Positions 30,024-42,200 of a stretch of 64,000 nucleotides of DNA are shown one piece after another (the first letter of the stretch is position 1; every line of letters begins with the position of its first letter). Made by a program: the position numbers and the translations under genes. Origin of the DNA: a virus; IMG/VR virus record IMGVR_UViG_3300021963_000054, positions 1 to 64,000 of that record; one strand, written 5' to 3'. The notes under the pieces are model-generated. The model was given only the letters and a program-made list of their open reading frames with translations, ran no database searches and had not been told where the DNA came from.

Positions 30024-32096
30024 ATGGCTGACCGTTTAACCGTAACCGAATTAGATTTTGATTCTATCAAAACTAATCTTAGAAATTTTCTAAGACAACA
30101 AACTGAATTTCAAGACTATGATTTTGAAGGTTCTGGACTAAGTGTTCTATTGGACATTCTAGCATACAATACTCACTACAATGCATATTACTTAAATATG
30201 ATTGCCAATGAAGCATTCTTGGATAGTGCTTCTCTTAGAAATTCAGTTGTTTCACATGCAAAACGAGTTGGATATACACCACGTTCAGCTAGAGCGCCAA
30301 GAGCAATTGTTAATGTAACTGTAGAAACAACAAATGCTACGCCAGGATCACTAACTCTTCCTAGAGGATACGCATTCTCATCTTCACAATTAGATGGCGT
30401 ATCATACAAGTTTGTTACCGTAGAATCCACAACAGTTTCTAAAACAGCAAATAATTTTGTTTTCACAAATGTTCCAATCTATCAGGGACAACTTGTTTCA
30501 TACTCTTATACAAACAGTTATTTTTCTAACCCAAAACAACTGTTTACAATACCAGATGCAAACATTGATACTACAACTTTGAGAGTTTCGGTGAAACAGT
30601 CTGCTTCAAATACAGAAACTGTGGTTTATGATTTGTCTACGAATGCTCTTACGGTAGATTCAGCATCAGAAGTTTATTACCTACAAGAAGGCAAAAACAG
30701 TCAGTATGAAATTTATTTTGGTGATAACACCTTAGGAAAAAAGATACCGGATGGTGGTGTAATTACCTTAGAATATTTGATTACCAGCGCAGATGCATCA
30801 AACAAAGCAAATAGTTTTGTTTCTTCTACAACAGTTGGTGGTTATAGTTTAATTTCCGTAAATTCAATTTCTGCGGCTGCTGGTGGTGTTACCAGAGAAT
30901 CTGTAGATTCAATTAAGTTTGCGGCACCTCTTGCTCTACTATCACAGAATCGTGCTGTGACCAAGAATGACTACATCAAGTTAATTCAACAAAACTATCC
31001 AGCTTTTGAAGCTGTGAATGTGTGGGGCGGAGAAGAAAATGATCCACCAGTCTTTGGTAAAGTATTCGTGTCAGCCAAGCCAAAATTAGGTTTTGAAGTT
31101 TCAGACACGGAAAAAGATTTTGTAAAAAATACAATATTGAAGCCAATCAGTATGTTGACAATTACACCAGAAATTGTTGATATTGATTACAATTATTTAA
31201 AAGTAGAATCAAGCGTTTTCTATGACAAATCAAAGTTATCATTAAACGATTCCGAATTGAAAAGTGCAATAGTAACTTTGATTAAGAATTACACAGCTAC
31301 AAATTTGAATCAATTCAACACTTATTTTAGATATTCTGGACTTGAGACAGCGATTGATAATTTTGATAGGTCAATCATATCAAATGAAATAAGTTTGTTT
31401 GTTGCCAAGAAGTTTAGACCCGATTTGATTAATTCGGATAGTTATATTTTGGATTTTGGTTTTGAATTGGCTAGAGGCACAACAAACGATAATTTCTATT
31501 CAACACCAGACTTTACAATGACTGATGAAGATGGCGTTTCACGCCAATGCTTCTTTGAAGAAGTTCCATCATCATTCTCAGGTCTTGAATCTGTAACGGT
31601 AATTAATCCTGGCTTCAATTACACATCAACACCAAAAGTTACGATTGTTGGTGATGGAGAAGGTGCTGTAGCAGTGGCTGAAATAGTTAATGGAAAATTG
31701 AACAAAATTACTGTCACAAATCCAGGCATTGGATACACCACAGCAGCCGTTCAAATCACTGGCGGTGGTGGATCTTTAGGTGCTGGATTGGCTGTGCTTG
31801 AAGGTCGTTATGGACAAATCAGAATTTCATACTTCAAGCCAGATGAAATCAGTAGTCAAAGTACAAAAGTTATTTTGAACAAAAATAAAAACAATGGTGT
31901 AACTGGTGTTATTGATTATACATTGGGTAGAATAACAATCAGTAATTTTAATCCGACGGCAGTTAACAATGACTTCGGCGATATCATGGTTCACATTAAG
32001 CCAAAGATTAGCATCATTCAATCTAAATTAAATAAAATGCTTGTTCTGGATGCAGATGATCCTACCAGCGTTGTTGTTAAAACTACTACAATTTAA
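30024..32096 (+). CDS. 6: Baseplate wedge gp6
   Basis: 690 codons. LTVTELDFDSIKTNLRNFLR, then DYDFEGSGLSVLLDILAYNT and HYNAYYLNMIANEAFLDSAS, is diagnostic of gp6/GpJ wedge proteins, which dimerise into the iris ring of the baseplate. T4 gp6 has 660 residues. Residues ~520-590 hold a GY-containing repeat (VTVINPGFNYTSTPKVTIVG ... ITVTNPGIGYT) that also occurs in the next three genes and is not in T4 as far as I recall. It overlaps the next gene's ATG by one base. Confidence 0.93.
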   Translation: MADRLTVTELDFDSIKTNLRNFLRQQTEFQDYDFEGSGLSVLLDILAYNTHYNAYYLNMIANEAFLDSASLRNSVVSHAKRVGYTPRSARAPRAIVNVTVETTNATPGSLTLPRGYAFSSSQLDGVSYKFVTVESTTVSKTANNFVFTNVPIYQGQLVSYSYTNSYFSNPKQLFTIPDANIDTTTLRVSVKQSASNTETVVYDLSTNALTVDSASEVYYLQEGKNSQYEIYFGDNTLGKKIPDGGVITLEYLITSADASNKANSFVSSTTVGGYSLISVNSISAAAGGVTRESVDSIKFAAPLALLSQNRAVTKNDYIKLIQQNYPAFEAVNVWGGEENDPPVFGKVFVSAKPKLGFEVSDTEKDFVKNTILKPISMLTITPEIVDIDYNYLKVESSVFYDKSKLSLNDSELKSAIVTLIKNYTATNLNQFNTYFRYSGLETAIDNFDRSIISNEISLFVAKKFRPDLINSDSYILDFGFELARGTTNDNFYSTPDFTMTDEDGVSRQCFFEEVPSSFSGLESVTVINPGFNYTSTPKVTIVGDGEGAVAVAEIVNGKLNKITVTNPGIGYTTAAVQITGGGGSLGAGLAVLEGRYGQIRISYFKPDEISSQSTKVILNKNKNNGVTGVIDYTLGRITISNFNPTAVNNDFGDIMVHIKPKISIIQSKLNKMLVLDADDPTSVVVKTTTI

Positions 32097-34885
32097 TGGA
32101 AAACGTTCGCACATCAAACCTGGTATCTTCACAGTTACCAGATTTCGTAAGAAGTGACTATCCAAAATTTGTCACATTCTTAGAGAAATACTATGAATGG
32201 CTGGAAACTACAAATAGCGTTTCCTTTGAAATTGATGCATTACGTAATGCAAATGATATTGATAGTTCTGATGACTATTACATTGAACAACTAAAGAAGG
32301 ATTTAGCTCCTTATTTTCCTCAAGAGATTGTAACCGACAAAAGACTTTTCTTAAAGTTGGTAACTCAATTTTATAAATCCAGCGGAACACAAGAATCTGT
32401 TAAGTTCCTTTTCAGAGCATTGTATAATGAAAACATTGATATCTACTATCCAAAAGAAGATATTTTAAAAACTTCTGATGGTAAATGGGTTTTGCCTTTA
32501 GCCCTTAGAATTGACACCAATGATAACAACATTTTCAACATTGCAAAAACTTTAATTACCGGACAAACTTCAAAAGCTACTGCTTTGGTTGAAAAAGTAA
32601 TTCAATCTGTTGACCGTCAACTTGGTATTACATATACTGAAATTTATGTTTCAAACGTTCAGAGACTGTTTACAACAGGCGAAAGAATAACAGCAACGTA
32701 TGTTGATGAAGATACTGGTCTAAACGTTACTGTTGGCGGTCGTTTGATTGGTGCTCTATCAGAAATAAAAATAAATCCGAACAATAGAGGTCTTTTTTAT
32801 AACGCATATGATCCTGAAACTGGATATGATGGAGATCCTGTTAGTATTGTTGGTGGTTTAAACCCTGTTGCAAATACTCCAGTTGGCGCTGTTGCTTATG
32901 TTGGAGTAACAACAAAGGGTGGTATTACCGATATCATTGTGGAAAAAAGTGGATTTGGATTTAGAGATCCTGCAATAAATTTGAATTCTTCAATCATTGA
33001 CTTCAAAGGCGGTTTTGCCAATACAGTTTTTGGTACAGAAGCAAAAGCCTCTATTAATCTTTTAGACACTTCAGTTTCAAGGAAATTAAATGTCTCAAAT
33101 ATGTCCATTCAAACATTACATGGTTTGCATCCAAATGTTGCAAACGTGGAAAATGTTACGGTAGCAAATGCATCAACATTTGATGCGTTCACAGTTTTTC
33201 CAATTTCATTCGTTATAGTTGATGGCTCCGGCGGTGGTTATCGTCAAAAGCCAACCGTTGAAACTTATAGTTTTTACAATGAAGACTATGATGACATTTT
33301 AGTATGTACTGCAAGAAACATCGTAGCAGGAACATCCCTTATAAATGATACTACACAAAACTTAACAGTTTCTTTTGAGACTGGTGACTATGTTAGATTG
33401 TTTATCAATAATAAATTTGAAGCAATTCGTGAAGTTTCTTCCGTAGATACGAATAATTTATATTTTGCTGAATCATTTCCTAATGATTTATCTGGAGTAT
33501 CCGTTTATAAAGTTCTAAGAAATGATTTATATAAAATCGGATCACTTGGCAGAATAACCATAAACAGTGGTGGTACAAATTACGCAAATGGCGATATTTT
33601 AATTTTTACTGGTGGTTCTGGATATGGAGCAAATGCATTTGTGAACGTTGCTCCGGGCGGCATAATTACTTCTGTAACAATGAATAATCATTCGTCAAAC
33701 GCTTTTGTTATTGGCGGCGAGGGATATAAAAGAGACTCATTGCCAACAATTACCATACAATCATCATCTGGCACAAGTGCTAATCTATCTGTCTCAGAGA
33801 TAACTGGCGATGGTGAGCAATATGGATTGACCACATCAAGAATTGGCGCAATAACATCATTGAGAGTTAGCAGTTATGGTTATGATTATGTTGAAGCTCC
33901 AACAGTCTCTTTGAGAAATGCGGACATTATATTGAATAGTGTTACAGAAGGACAATTGTTTGTTTCAAATACCTCAATTTATCAAGGCACATCAAACATT
34001 AGTTCTTCATTTAGCGCAACAGTGGATTCATATAATTCTGGAACTACAACTCTTAGAATATTTAATTATCGTGGCGTTTTTGACGCAACTAAAGTTATCA
34101 AGTCGGATGATGGAACAGTTACCGGAAATGTAACCTCATCGTTATTTTATGGTGATGGTAACGCAAAAGCTACAGCAAACTTTGAAAATGGATTGATTCG
34201 TTATCCAGGTATTTACTTGAATACTGATGGACAAATTAGTGCGGATAAGAAGTTGCAAGATGGCGAAAAATATCATAACTTCTCATACATTATTAAATCA
34301 CAAACCGACTATTCTAAGTTTAAGAAACCACTAAACGATATTGTACATCCTATTGGAACAAAAACTTTTATCACCAAGATTGACAACAATGAAGAAATGT
34401 TGGCTCAAGTTAACACTTCGTCTTTTATAACAATCACTTCACTCGCCGATACTTACAATATTGCCAATGGCTCTAATAAAATTATTACCACAAATACCAG
34501 CGCAAATCTACAGGCAACGGTTAATGTGGGCGATTTAATCCTTCTGTCAAATGTCCATAGAAGATTGCAAAATACAGTTAATGTTGTTTCAGGATCAAAC
34601 ATCTTGTTTGGTGCGGCTAACAGTGTCAATTTCATAAATGACCTGCAAGACGGCGATACGATATATTTGTCTACCGGTAATACTGTGACAATTAAAGAAG
34701 TCACCAATTCTTCTTTTGCTATACTAGACACCATAATTAATGTAACATCAACTTCAGCGACTGTTAATCTTGTTTATACTGCTACTGTCAGGGCTAATTC
34801 CAGAAATGCAAATACTATTTTTGCAAGTAGCATATTTACATCAAACGGTAGCAATTTGAGCGCAACCATTCAAAAAGTTAGATAA
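32096..34885 (+). CDS. 7: Large baseplate wedge protein in the gp7 position
   Basis: 929 codons. The start SNLVSSQLPDFVRSDYPKFV with FLEKYYEWLE, then FLKLVTQFYKSSGTQESVKF and LFRALYN, is common to the large protein lying between gp6 and gp8 in T4-like aquatic phages; T4 gp7 is 1032 residues. The rest is beta-rich, with several copies of the GY module (about 270-296, 484-540, 585-607). Assignment to gp7 rests on position and size. Confidence 0.72.
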   Translation: MENVRTSNLVSSQLPDFVRSDYPKFVTFLEKYYEWLETTNSVSFEIDALRNANDIDSSDDYYIEQLKKDLAPYFPQEIVTDKRLFLKLVTQFYKSSGTQESVKFLFRALYNENIDIYYPKEDILKTSDGKWVLPLALRIDTNDNNIFNIAKTLITGQTSKATALVEKVIQSVDRQLGITYTEIYVSNVQRLFTTGERITATYVDEDTGLNVTVGGRLIGALSEIKINPNNRGLFYNAYDPETGYDGDPVSIVGGLNPVANTPVGAVAYVGVTTKGGITDIIVEKSGFGFRDPAINLNSSIIDFKGGFANTVFGTEAKASINLLDTSVSRKLNVSNMSIQTLHGLHPNVANVENVTVANASTFDAFTVFPISFVIVDGSGGGYRQKPTVETYSFYNEDYDDILVCTARNIVAGTSLINDTTQNLTVSFETGDYVRLFINNKFEAIREVSSVDTNNLYFAESFPNDLSGVSVYKVLRNDLYKIGSLGRITINSGGTNYANGDILIFTGGSGYGANAFVNVAPGGIITSVTMNNHSSNAFVIGGEGYKRDSLPTITIQSSSGTSANLSVSEITGDGEQYGLTTSRIGAITSLRVSSYGYDYVEAPTVSLRNADIILNSVTEGQLFVSNTSIYQGTSNISSSFSATVDSYNSGTTTLRIFNYRGVFDATKVIKSDDGTVTGNVTSSLFYGDGNAKATANFENGLIRYPGIYLNTDGQISADKKLQDGEKYHNFSYIIKSQTDYSKFKKPLNDIVHPIGTKTFITKIDNNEEMLAQVNTSSFITITSLADTYNIANGSNKIITTNTSANLQATVNVGDLILLSNVHRRLQNTVNVVSGSNILFGAANSVNFINDLQDGDTIYLSTGNTVTIKEVTNSSFAILDTIINVTSTSATVNLVYTATVRANSRNANTIFASSIFTSNGSNLSATIQKVR

Positions 34886-34888
34886 ATA
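34881..34888 (+). promoter_or_regulatory. Late-promoter-like element before gp8
   Basis: GATAAATA followed by GAAACATG, five bases before the gp8 start and overlapping the end of the upstream gene. Confidence 0.45.
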
Positions 34889-34893
34889 GAAAC

Positions 34894-36222
34894 ATGTCAG
34901 CACTCTTAACTAAAAATTTCAAAATTTTGATGGCAGAGCAAGTCTATAACCTGTTGGACTTGGGTGCAAATTCATACTTGCCCGCCGAAAAAAAATCTTA
35001 TATGTATGCCTTTTTTGGTAGACATTTACCATGGAATTCAGGCACTGAGGTAGAAGGAAGTCCTTCGGAAACCGATGCGGCTATAAATGATTACTACAAG
35101 CGTGGTGTTCTTGCAAAACAAATATCTTTAGAAAACGCATCTCTTGTTATTCCAAGAAATGATTGGGTTTCAAATACCGTATATAACACGTATGAAGCCA
35201 ATACAAATTTTTATGTAATAAATTCTAAGGATCAAGTTTTTAAGTGTCTTTCAAATGTTTCGCCAGGTACAGCTTCTACAGTATCACCAGAATTGACGCT
35301 ATCAACAACATCACTAGAAGAACCTTATGTTGAGACTTCCGATTTTTACAAATGGAAGTACATGTACACATTAACATCTGTACAGAAACAAAAATTCTTA
35401 ACTGATGATTGGATGCCAGTATCAGTAAACAAGTTTGTACGAGCCGCAGCCGAACCAGGCTCAATTGATATTGTGACTGTAACAAATTCTGGTAATAATT
35501 ACACAGTTGGTACTGTACAAAACATCATTACGATTGATGGCGATGGAACAGGTGCAGTATTGAAAGCCAACGTTTCTGGTGGTAAAGTACAAAATATAGT
35601 TATTCAAAATCGTGGAAATTATTACACTTATGCCAATCTAACTTTTACTGATGTTACTGGTGGAATAGGAACATTGGCGACTGCTGAAGTCTCAATCGCT
35701 CCACATAATGGTCATGGTTATGAGCCCGCTTATGAGTTGGGTGGTTCTACAATAATGTTTAATGTGGAATTTGACCAAGATGAGGGTGGAGTATTACCTG
35801 TGGATAATGATTTCCGTGAAGTTGTCATTTTACGAAATCCATACAAATATGGCACAACATCATTAGCCACCGCACAAACATATTCTTTATACACTCTTAT
35901 TAAAGTGTCGCCAGGTGTTGGTGATTTTAATAATGACGAAGTTGTTTATCAGGGAGCAACATACGGCAGTGCGACATTTACGGCTGACGTAATTTCATTT
36001 AGTGAAACACCAAACTTATTGTATCTAAACAATGTTCGTGGAACATTACAAACAAATCAAGCGATTAGAGGTTTGCAAACCGGCGCTATTCGTATCGTAA
36101 ATTCCGTAACAAATCCAACTCTCGATTTGTACTCCGGAAAGATATTATACATATCAGATAAATTACCAATTACAAGAGATCCAGCCCAAACCGAACGAAT
36201 TCGTTTCATTTTGAGTTTCTAA
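34894..36222 (+). CDS. 8: Baseplate wedge gp8
   Basis: 442 codons. YMYAFFGRHLPWNSGTEVEG, then DFYKWKYMYTLTSVQKQKFL and the C-terminal LYISDKLPITRDPAQTERIR, match gp8 of T4-like phages. T4 gp8 (334 residues) is a dimer linking gp10/gp7 in the wedge; the extra length here is the GY module near residues 190-255. Confidence 0.85.
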   Translation: MSALLTKNFKILMAEQVYNLLDLGANSYLPAEKKSYMYAFFGRHLPWNSGTEVEGSPSETDAAINDYYKRGVLAKQISLENASLVIPRNDWVSNTVYNTYEANTNFYVINSKDQVFKCLSNVSPGTASTVSPELTLSTTSLEEPYVETSDFYKWKYMYTLTSVQKQKFLTDDWMPVSVNKFVRAAAEPGSIDIVTVTNSGNNYTVGTVQNIITIDGDGTGAVLKANVSGGKVQNIVIQNRGNYYTYANLTFTDVTGGIGTLATAEVSIAPHNGHGYEPAYELGGSTIMFNVEFDQDEGGVLPVDNDFREVVILRNPYKYGTTSLATAQTYSLYTLIKVSPGVGDFNNDEVVYQGATYGSATFTADVISFSETPNLLYLNNVRGTLQTNQAIRGLQTGAIRIVNSVTNPTLDLYSGKILYISDKLPITRDPAQTERIRFILSF

Positions 36223-36233
36223 ACGAGGAATAA

Positions 36234-39200
36234 ATGACTGCTACTTTTAACTACGATCCATACTATGATGATTTTGATGAAGATAAAAACTTCATGCGAG
36301 TTTTGTTTCGTCCTGGGTATTCGGTTCAAGCCCGTGAATTAACACAGCTACAAACTATATTAGCTAACCAAATTGAAAAATTTGGTAATCATATTTTTAA
36401 GAGCGGTAGTCCGATTGTTGGTGGTAAAGTTTCATTAGACACTAAAGCGAATTATGTTGTTCTGGCTGCTCAGTATAATAACTTGGACGTTGATGCTACA
36501 CAATTTCTAAACAAGACTGTCGTTTCGTATAACTCATCAAAAATAATTAGAGCAAAAGTTATCGCAATTGACACATCAACTGCGAATCCAATTCTAATTT
36601 TGAAATATCTAAGTGGCGAAAGATTTTCTGAATCGGACGAAATTCGTGTTTATGGACAAGAAATTTATGCACAACTAAGATCCACAGCAGCCGTTGGTGG
36701 TTCTTACGTTGCTAAATTGCAAGAGGGCATATACTACTTCAAAGGACAATTCGTAAAAGTAGTTCCACAATATCTTGTTCTTGAAATTTTCTATCGTGTA
36801 GGATATAACACATCAACAATCAATCTAAATCCATCTTACAAAGTTGGTATTGAATTTACCGAAACCATTGTTGATGAAATTGATGACACCTCTCTATTGG
36901 ATCCAGCGCAGGGAGCATTTAATTATCAAGCCCCCGGCGCAGAACGTTTTGCGATCCAAACATCTCTTTCAAAGCGGACATTAGATTCTGCTGACATTTC
37001 CACATTCTTTGAAATCGTTCGTCTTGTTAATGGCGTAAAAACAAAAGAAATTGAATATCCAATTTATAGCGAAATTGAAAAAACTTTAGCTCGCCGAACA
37101 CATGACGAATCTGGAAACTATACAGTGGACCCATTTGTAGTTTCTCTTGAAGAAGGAGATAGTGCTAATGGCAAATTTAACGTTGTTTTGGATCCAGGTA
37201 AAGCATATGTGAGTGGTTATGAGTTTGAAACTATTGCTCCAACAATTATTGAAGTTGACCGAGCGAGAGATGTTTCAAATGTTTCAAGTTTTGACTTACC
37301 AACAAACTATGAAAGTAGTTTAGTTCTAGCAAACGTTCGTGGTACACTTGATATTACATCATTCCCATCTTTGGATATTCATTCCGTTCCACTGACAAAC
37401 ATAAGTTTGTCCACAACAGCAACATATAATTCTACCAAAATTGGTACCATTAATGCGAATATGATTCGCTACAATGATTCAACACTTTCATCAAATGGAA
37501 ATAGTCACAGTCATGTAGTGAATACGTTTGGAGCAAACACAACTCCTATCACAGGAACATTAGCCGCATCAGGTTCATCTGCTACTACAATCGCAATTCC
37601 TGCCGCATTCAATGCTGGTTTGCCATTGAATGCATATGCAAACATGTATTTTCAAATTACCAATGGTGCTGGCGCTTCATTGTCGCCAATTCTAATTACT
37701 AGTTCAAATACCGTAACTCTCAATTTAGCATCATCATTGACTTTTATTCCAGGTTCAAACACATTCACTATTCAGTCTGATATTAGAAATGCAGAATCGT
37801 TAGTTCAAAATGGTGGATCATATATTCAATTTGGTGGTAATATTGATGTAGATTCAAAAGATCCAACTACAGGATTTGTATCTATCAGTGAACCAGCAAG
37901 AACAAGTCTTGTTTTTGAAACTCCATATGAAGCTATTAAAGCTAATACAATTAGCAATATGGACTTTCAAGTTAGAAAACTATATCAGGGAACAACGGTA
38001 GGCTCTAGCGGTGTATTTACTGTGACCGCTTCTGGCACAGATACGTTCTCGTTCTCATCTGGAGTAGATCCACTTAGCAATTCGCAGATTCAAGACAATA
38101 TAATTTGTTTTGTTCGTTCCGATAGTGCAAGTAATACTCAGTATGGTATTCAACCTAATACAGTTATTAGTTTATCGCAATCTGGTTTTGCTGTTACTCC
38201 GATATCAGCATCTCAGTTTTCAATTGATTTGAAAGCTACTCAAACAATCAAAGTTGATTTGCTTATAAAAACAAAAATTAATAACGCTGAAGATGGTACA
38301 AACGGTGTTACCAAGCGTAAACAATTGGTGCCAATTACGGGCGGAATAGACTTACATTCATTGATTCCTTATGAAATGAATACTGCTGGAACTGAGGGAA
38401 CAACTGTTCTATATTCAGCAAATACATCTGGCGAAGTAACCTATTTTGCTGGCGGTGCGGTATTCAAAAGTATCGGCGCAATCAATTTTGATAACGGCAC
38501 AGTATTAACAGATTTGAGAACACCAGGAAAAGCAGTTAGCTTGCAAGTTCCGGATGTGTATGAAATTATTGGCATTTATGATTCTAAAAATACAGGATCA
38601 AATGTTACCTCTGCTATGTTGACAACTGCATCTAATGATATTACAACACACTATGAGTTTGACAATGGTCAACGCAAAACTCATTATGACCACGCAACAA
38701 TTAAATTGAAACGTGGTTATTCTGCGCCTGTTGGAAAAGTATTTGTACAATATAGATACTTCAAAAGTTTATCCGTATTTGCAGGCTTATTTGATGTTGA
38801 TTCATACTCAAAAGGTTCAAACATCTCTTATGATGAAATTTCTAAGTTTGATAATAAAGAAGATAAAAAACTTATTCCTCTAAGAGGCGCATTTGACTTT
38901 AGACCCTACAGAGCAATTGGTGGAACATCATTATCTGGAGCATTGAATCCAGAACCACTAGAAAACATCACGATGAATTATGATTACTACTTGCCAAGAA
39001 TTGACCAAGTGGTAGTTAAATCTTCTAGAGAAATTGGAGTGTTGAAAGGACAATCAGCCGTTGTTCCAGTTCCACCTCCAGTTGATAAAAAAGATATGTT
39101 GATTTATACTTTGTATATTCCAGCATATACCGAAAGTGTTAAAGATATCCGCGCAGACTTTAAGAATCATCGCAGATATACGATGAGTGACATTCAGGCG

Positions 39201-42200
39201 TTTGAGGATAGAATTCGTGGACTAGAGTACTATGTTGCATTGACAACATTGGAAAAGGATGCAGCCTCAACAAAAATTCTGGACAACAATGGTCTTGAAC
39301 GCTCAAAATATGGTATTCTTGTTGATAACTTCACAACAAAAGATTCACAAGCCACATTCTCAGACGCAGACTATGATAACAGAAACTTGATTGATGCTGG
39401 AAGATTGTATCCAGCTTCTCTAATGAGAACTGTTGCATTGGAAGCAAATACATCATTAAGCACAGGTGCAACAAAAGTTGTTGGAACTGGTACCAAAAAA
39501 GCATTGATGCTTTCATACACAACCTCTGAATTTGCAAAGCAACCTTATGCAACAAAATCTTTAGCGATTGCTGATGCAACTTTTGCTAACTTTAAAGGTA
39601 AAACAAAACTGTTCCCAGAATTTACTGGAGATGTTGATACTGGTTCTACAGCGAGAGTTACACTAAATTCAACTCAGGGCATTGATAATGCTTTCAACTT
39701 TATCAATGATGCATTTAAGTATGTTGCTGACAATAATAAACAATGGGCTGATGATAGAAATAGTCCCTTTGCTCAAATTGCTGATAGTAAATGGTATAAA
39801 ACTTTAAGAGAAACAGATTATACTAAACAAACAACCATACATTTAGGCGGAAGAACTTTCGGTCAATATGCAGCCGTTAATGACAACACTTATTTGACTA
39901 AGGGCGCAGAACTAAATCAGAAACAAATTTCCACATCAACTTCACAAGTGGACGTTGGAACTTTTGTTACAGATTTGGCTATTCAACCATACATGAAGTC
40001 AAAGCAAATTCTTTTTGCTACCGAAGGCATGAGACCTTCAACAGTAATGTATTCTTTCTTTGATGAAACTGATGTTAACAAGTATATTGTAGTGCCAAAC
40101 AAAGTTACTTTGAATGCTAATACAACTTTGATTTCTGGCGAATCAGTTCTTACAGCAAACACTATTGCAGACTTGACCGCAAACTTAGTAAGTCTATTAT
40201 CTGGTGGAAATTCTTTTGATGCTGGATTTGTTGTTGTAAGTGAGATTGGATCTGCTAATGTATCCATTATCAATGAAACAGGTAAACCTCTTTCGGGTAA
40301 ATATGTTTATGGACTAGACACCGGTAAATATTACACAGTAAGTTCCGTAGATGACCATCGTTCCGGTGTAACAAGAGGCGTTAGTGCTTCAACAATTACC
40401 CTTGCTTCCGATGCGCCAGCTTACAGCATAGTTGGAAACACGATTACTCTTATTCGCTCAACTTCATCATTTGAAGGAGTGGGCGCACAATTTACAGTAA
40501 CATCGTATGATACCAGCACAAAGGTTGCTACCGTAAGTGGAGCAAGTGCATATGCTGGTGGAACATATGTCTATAGTTTTGGAACAAATAGAACGAACAC
40601 TTTAGGACAAGTTGGCGGTGCATTCTATATGCCAAAAGCAACATTCCGTTCAGGTGAAAGAAACTTCCGCGTTACTGAATCTTTTAATAACACATATGAC
40701 GCAGATTCAATTTCGTTCTCAGATAAAACATACAACGCAACTGGTCTAACAGTAAGCAAAACAACTCTTGTTGATACTGTATTGAATGTTGATGTTGATA
40801 GAAAAATTGTTGGCACACAAACTTCTGATAGATTGATTGGTTCTGTAGCATCTGGTCAAGAATTTTTATATGCATGGTCTACTACCGATCCACTTGCACA
40901 AACATTCTTTGTTGATCCTGTAGTATATCCACAAGGTTTGTTCTTAAGTAGTGTTGATTTATTCTTTAAAGCAAAAGATGATGGCAACTTGCCAGTGACA
41001 ATGCAAATTCGTCCAACGGTAAATGGATTTCCATCTTCTGATTACTGGTATCCAGAATCTGTTGTGGTTAAATATCCATCACAGATTAATGTGTCTGAAT
41101 CGCCAAGCGTTTCAATTGCAAGTACAGCTACCAATTTTGAGTTTAGTTTTCCTGTTTATTTGAAACCAGGTCTATACGCACTAATTGTTTTGGCTGATAC
41201 TCAAGACTACATTCTTTGGCAAGCTGAAAAGGGCGGAACAACTACCAACAATGAGTATGTTGATAAACAGCCATACATGGGTACTTTGTATAAATCACAA
41301 AATACCGCAGAATGGACTCCGTTTATTAATGAAGACTTGATGTTTAGATTAAATCGTTGTGTTTTCACAACAAACAGCACTGCAACATATTACTTAAGAA
41401 ATGAAGCATTAGGCAGCGTTACAAATTATGATAAATTGAGATTGATTACAAATTCAATTGTACCAGATGCAAAAGTTACATCGTTGACGCATAGCATCGC
41501 AACGACTACGATTTCGGGCGCAAAAGAATCTTCATTTAGAACATTGTCTCCAGGACAAACATATGATTTCTCCAACGATGACTTATATCAAATTGGTTAT
41601 CGTAGAAAGAAAATGCTCAATGCAAATGATTTTACATTGAAACTTGATATGACAACAACAAGTGATGCTGTGTCGCCAATCTTCTCATTAGAATCTGCTT
41701 ATGTTAACATGTGGGAAAACTACATTGATAATGCAGAAATTAATTCTGAAGACTTCACAATCATTGCCCCAGGCAGTGGTTACAGTAATGCAAACTTGAT
41801 TACTATCACAAGTTCATCTGGTACCGGAGCAAATGCTAACGTGACTGTTGACGCAAATGGTAATGTTATTGCAGTTTATGTAACATCGCCAGGTTCTGGT
41901 TATTTGGATGACTTTGAAATTTCTTACTATACGCATCCAACAACTCCAGCAACAATCGTATTGAATAGCGAATATGATTCTACTGGTGGACCATGTTTAG
42001 CACGTTACATTACCAAGCCAGTTAAGTTAGCTGATGGATATGATGCTGGCGATTTGCGTGTATTCCTTGGCGCAAACAAGCCAGGATCTTCGGAAGTTTC
42101 GGTATTTTATAAAGTATTATCTGATAGTGATGCAACTTCATTTAAGGATAGACCATATCAGAAAATGGTATGTATTAATCCTACGGTAACTGCATCGCCA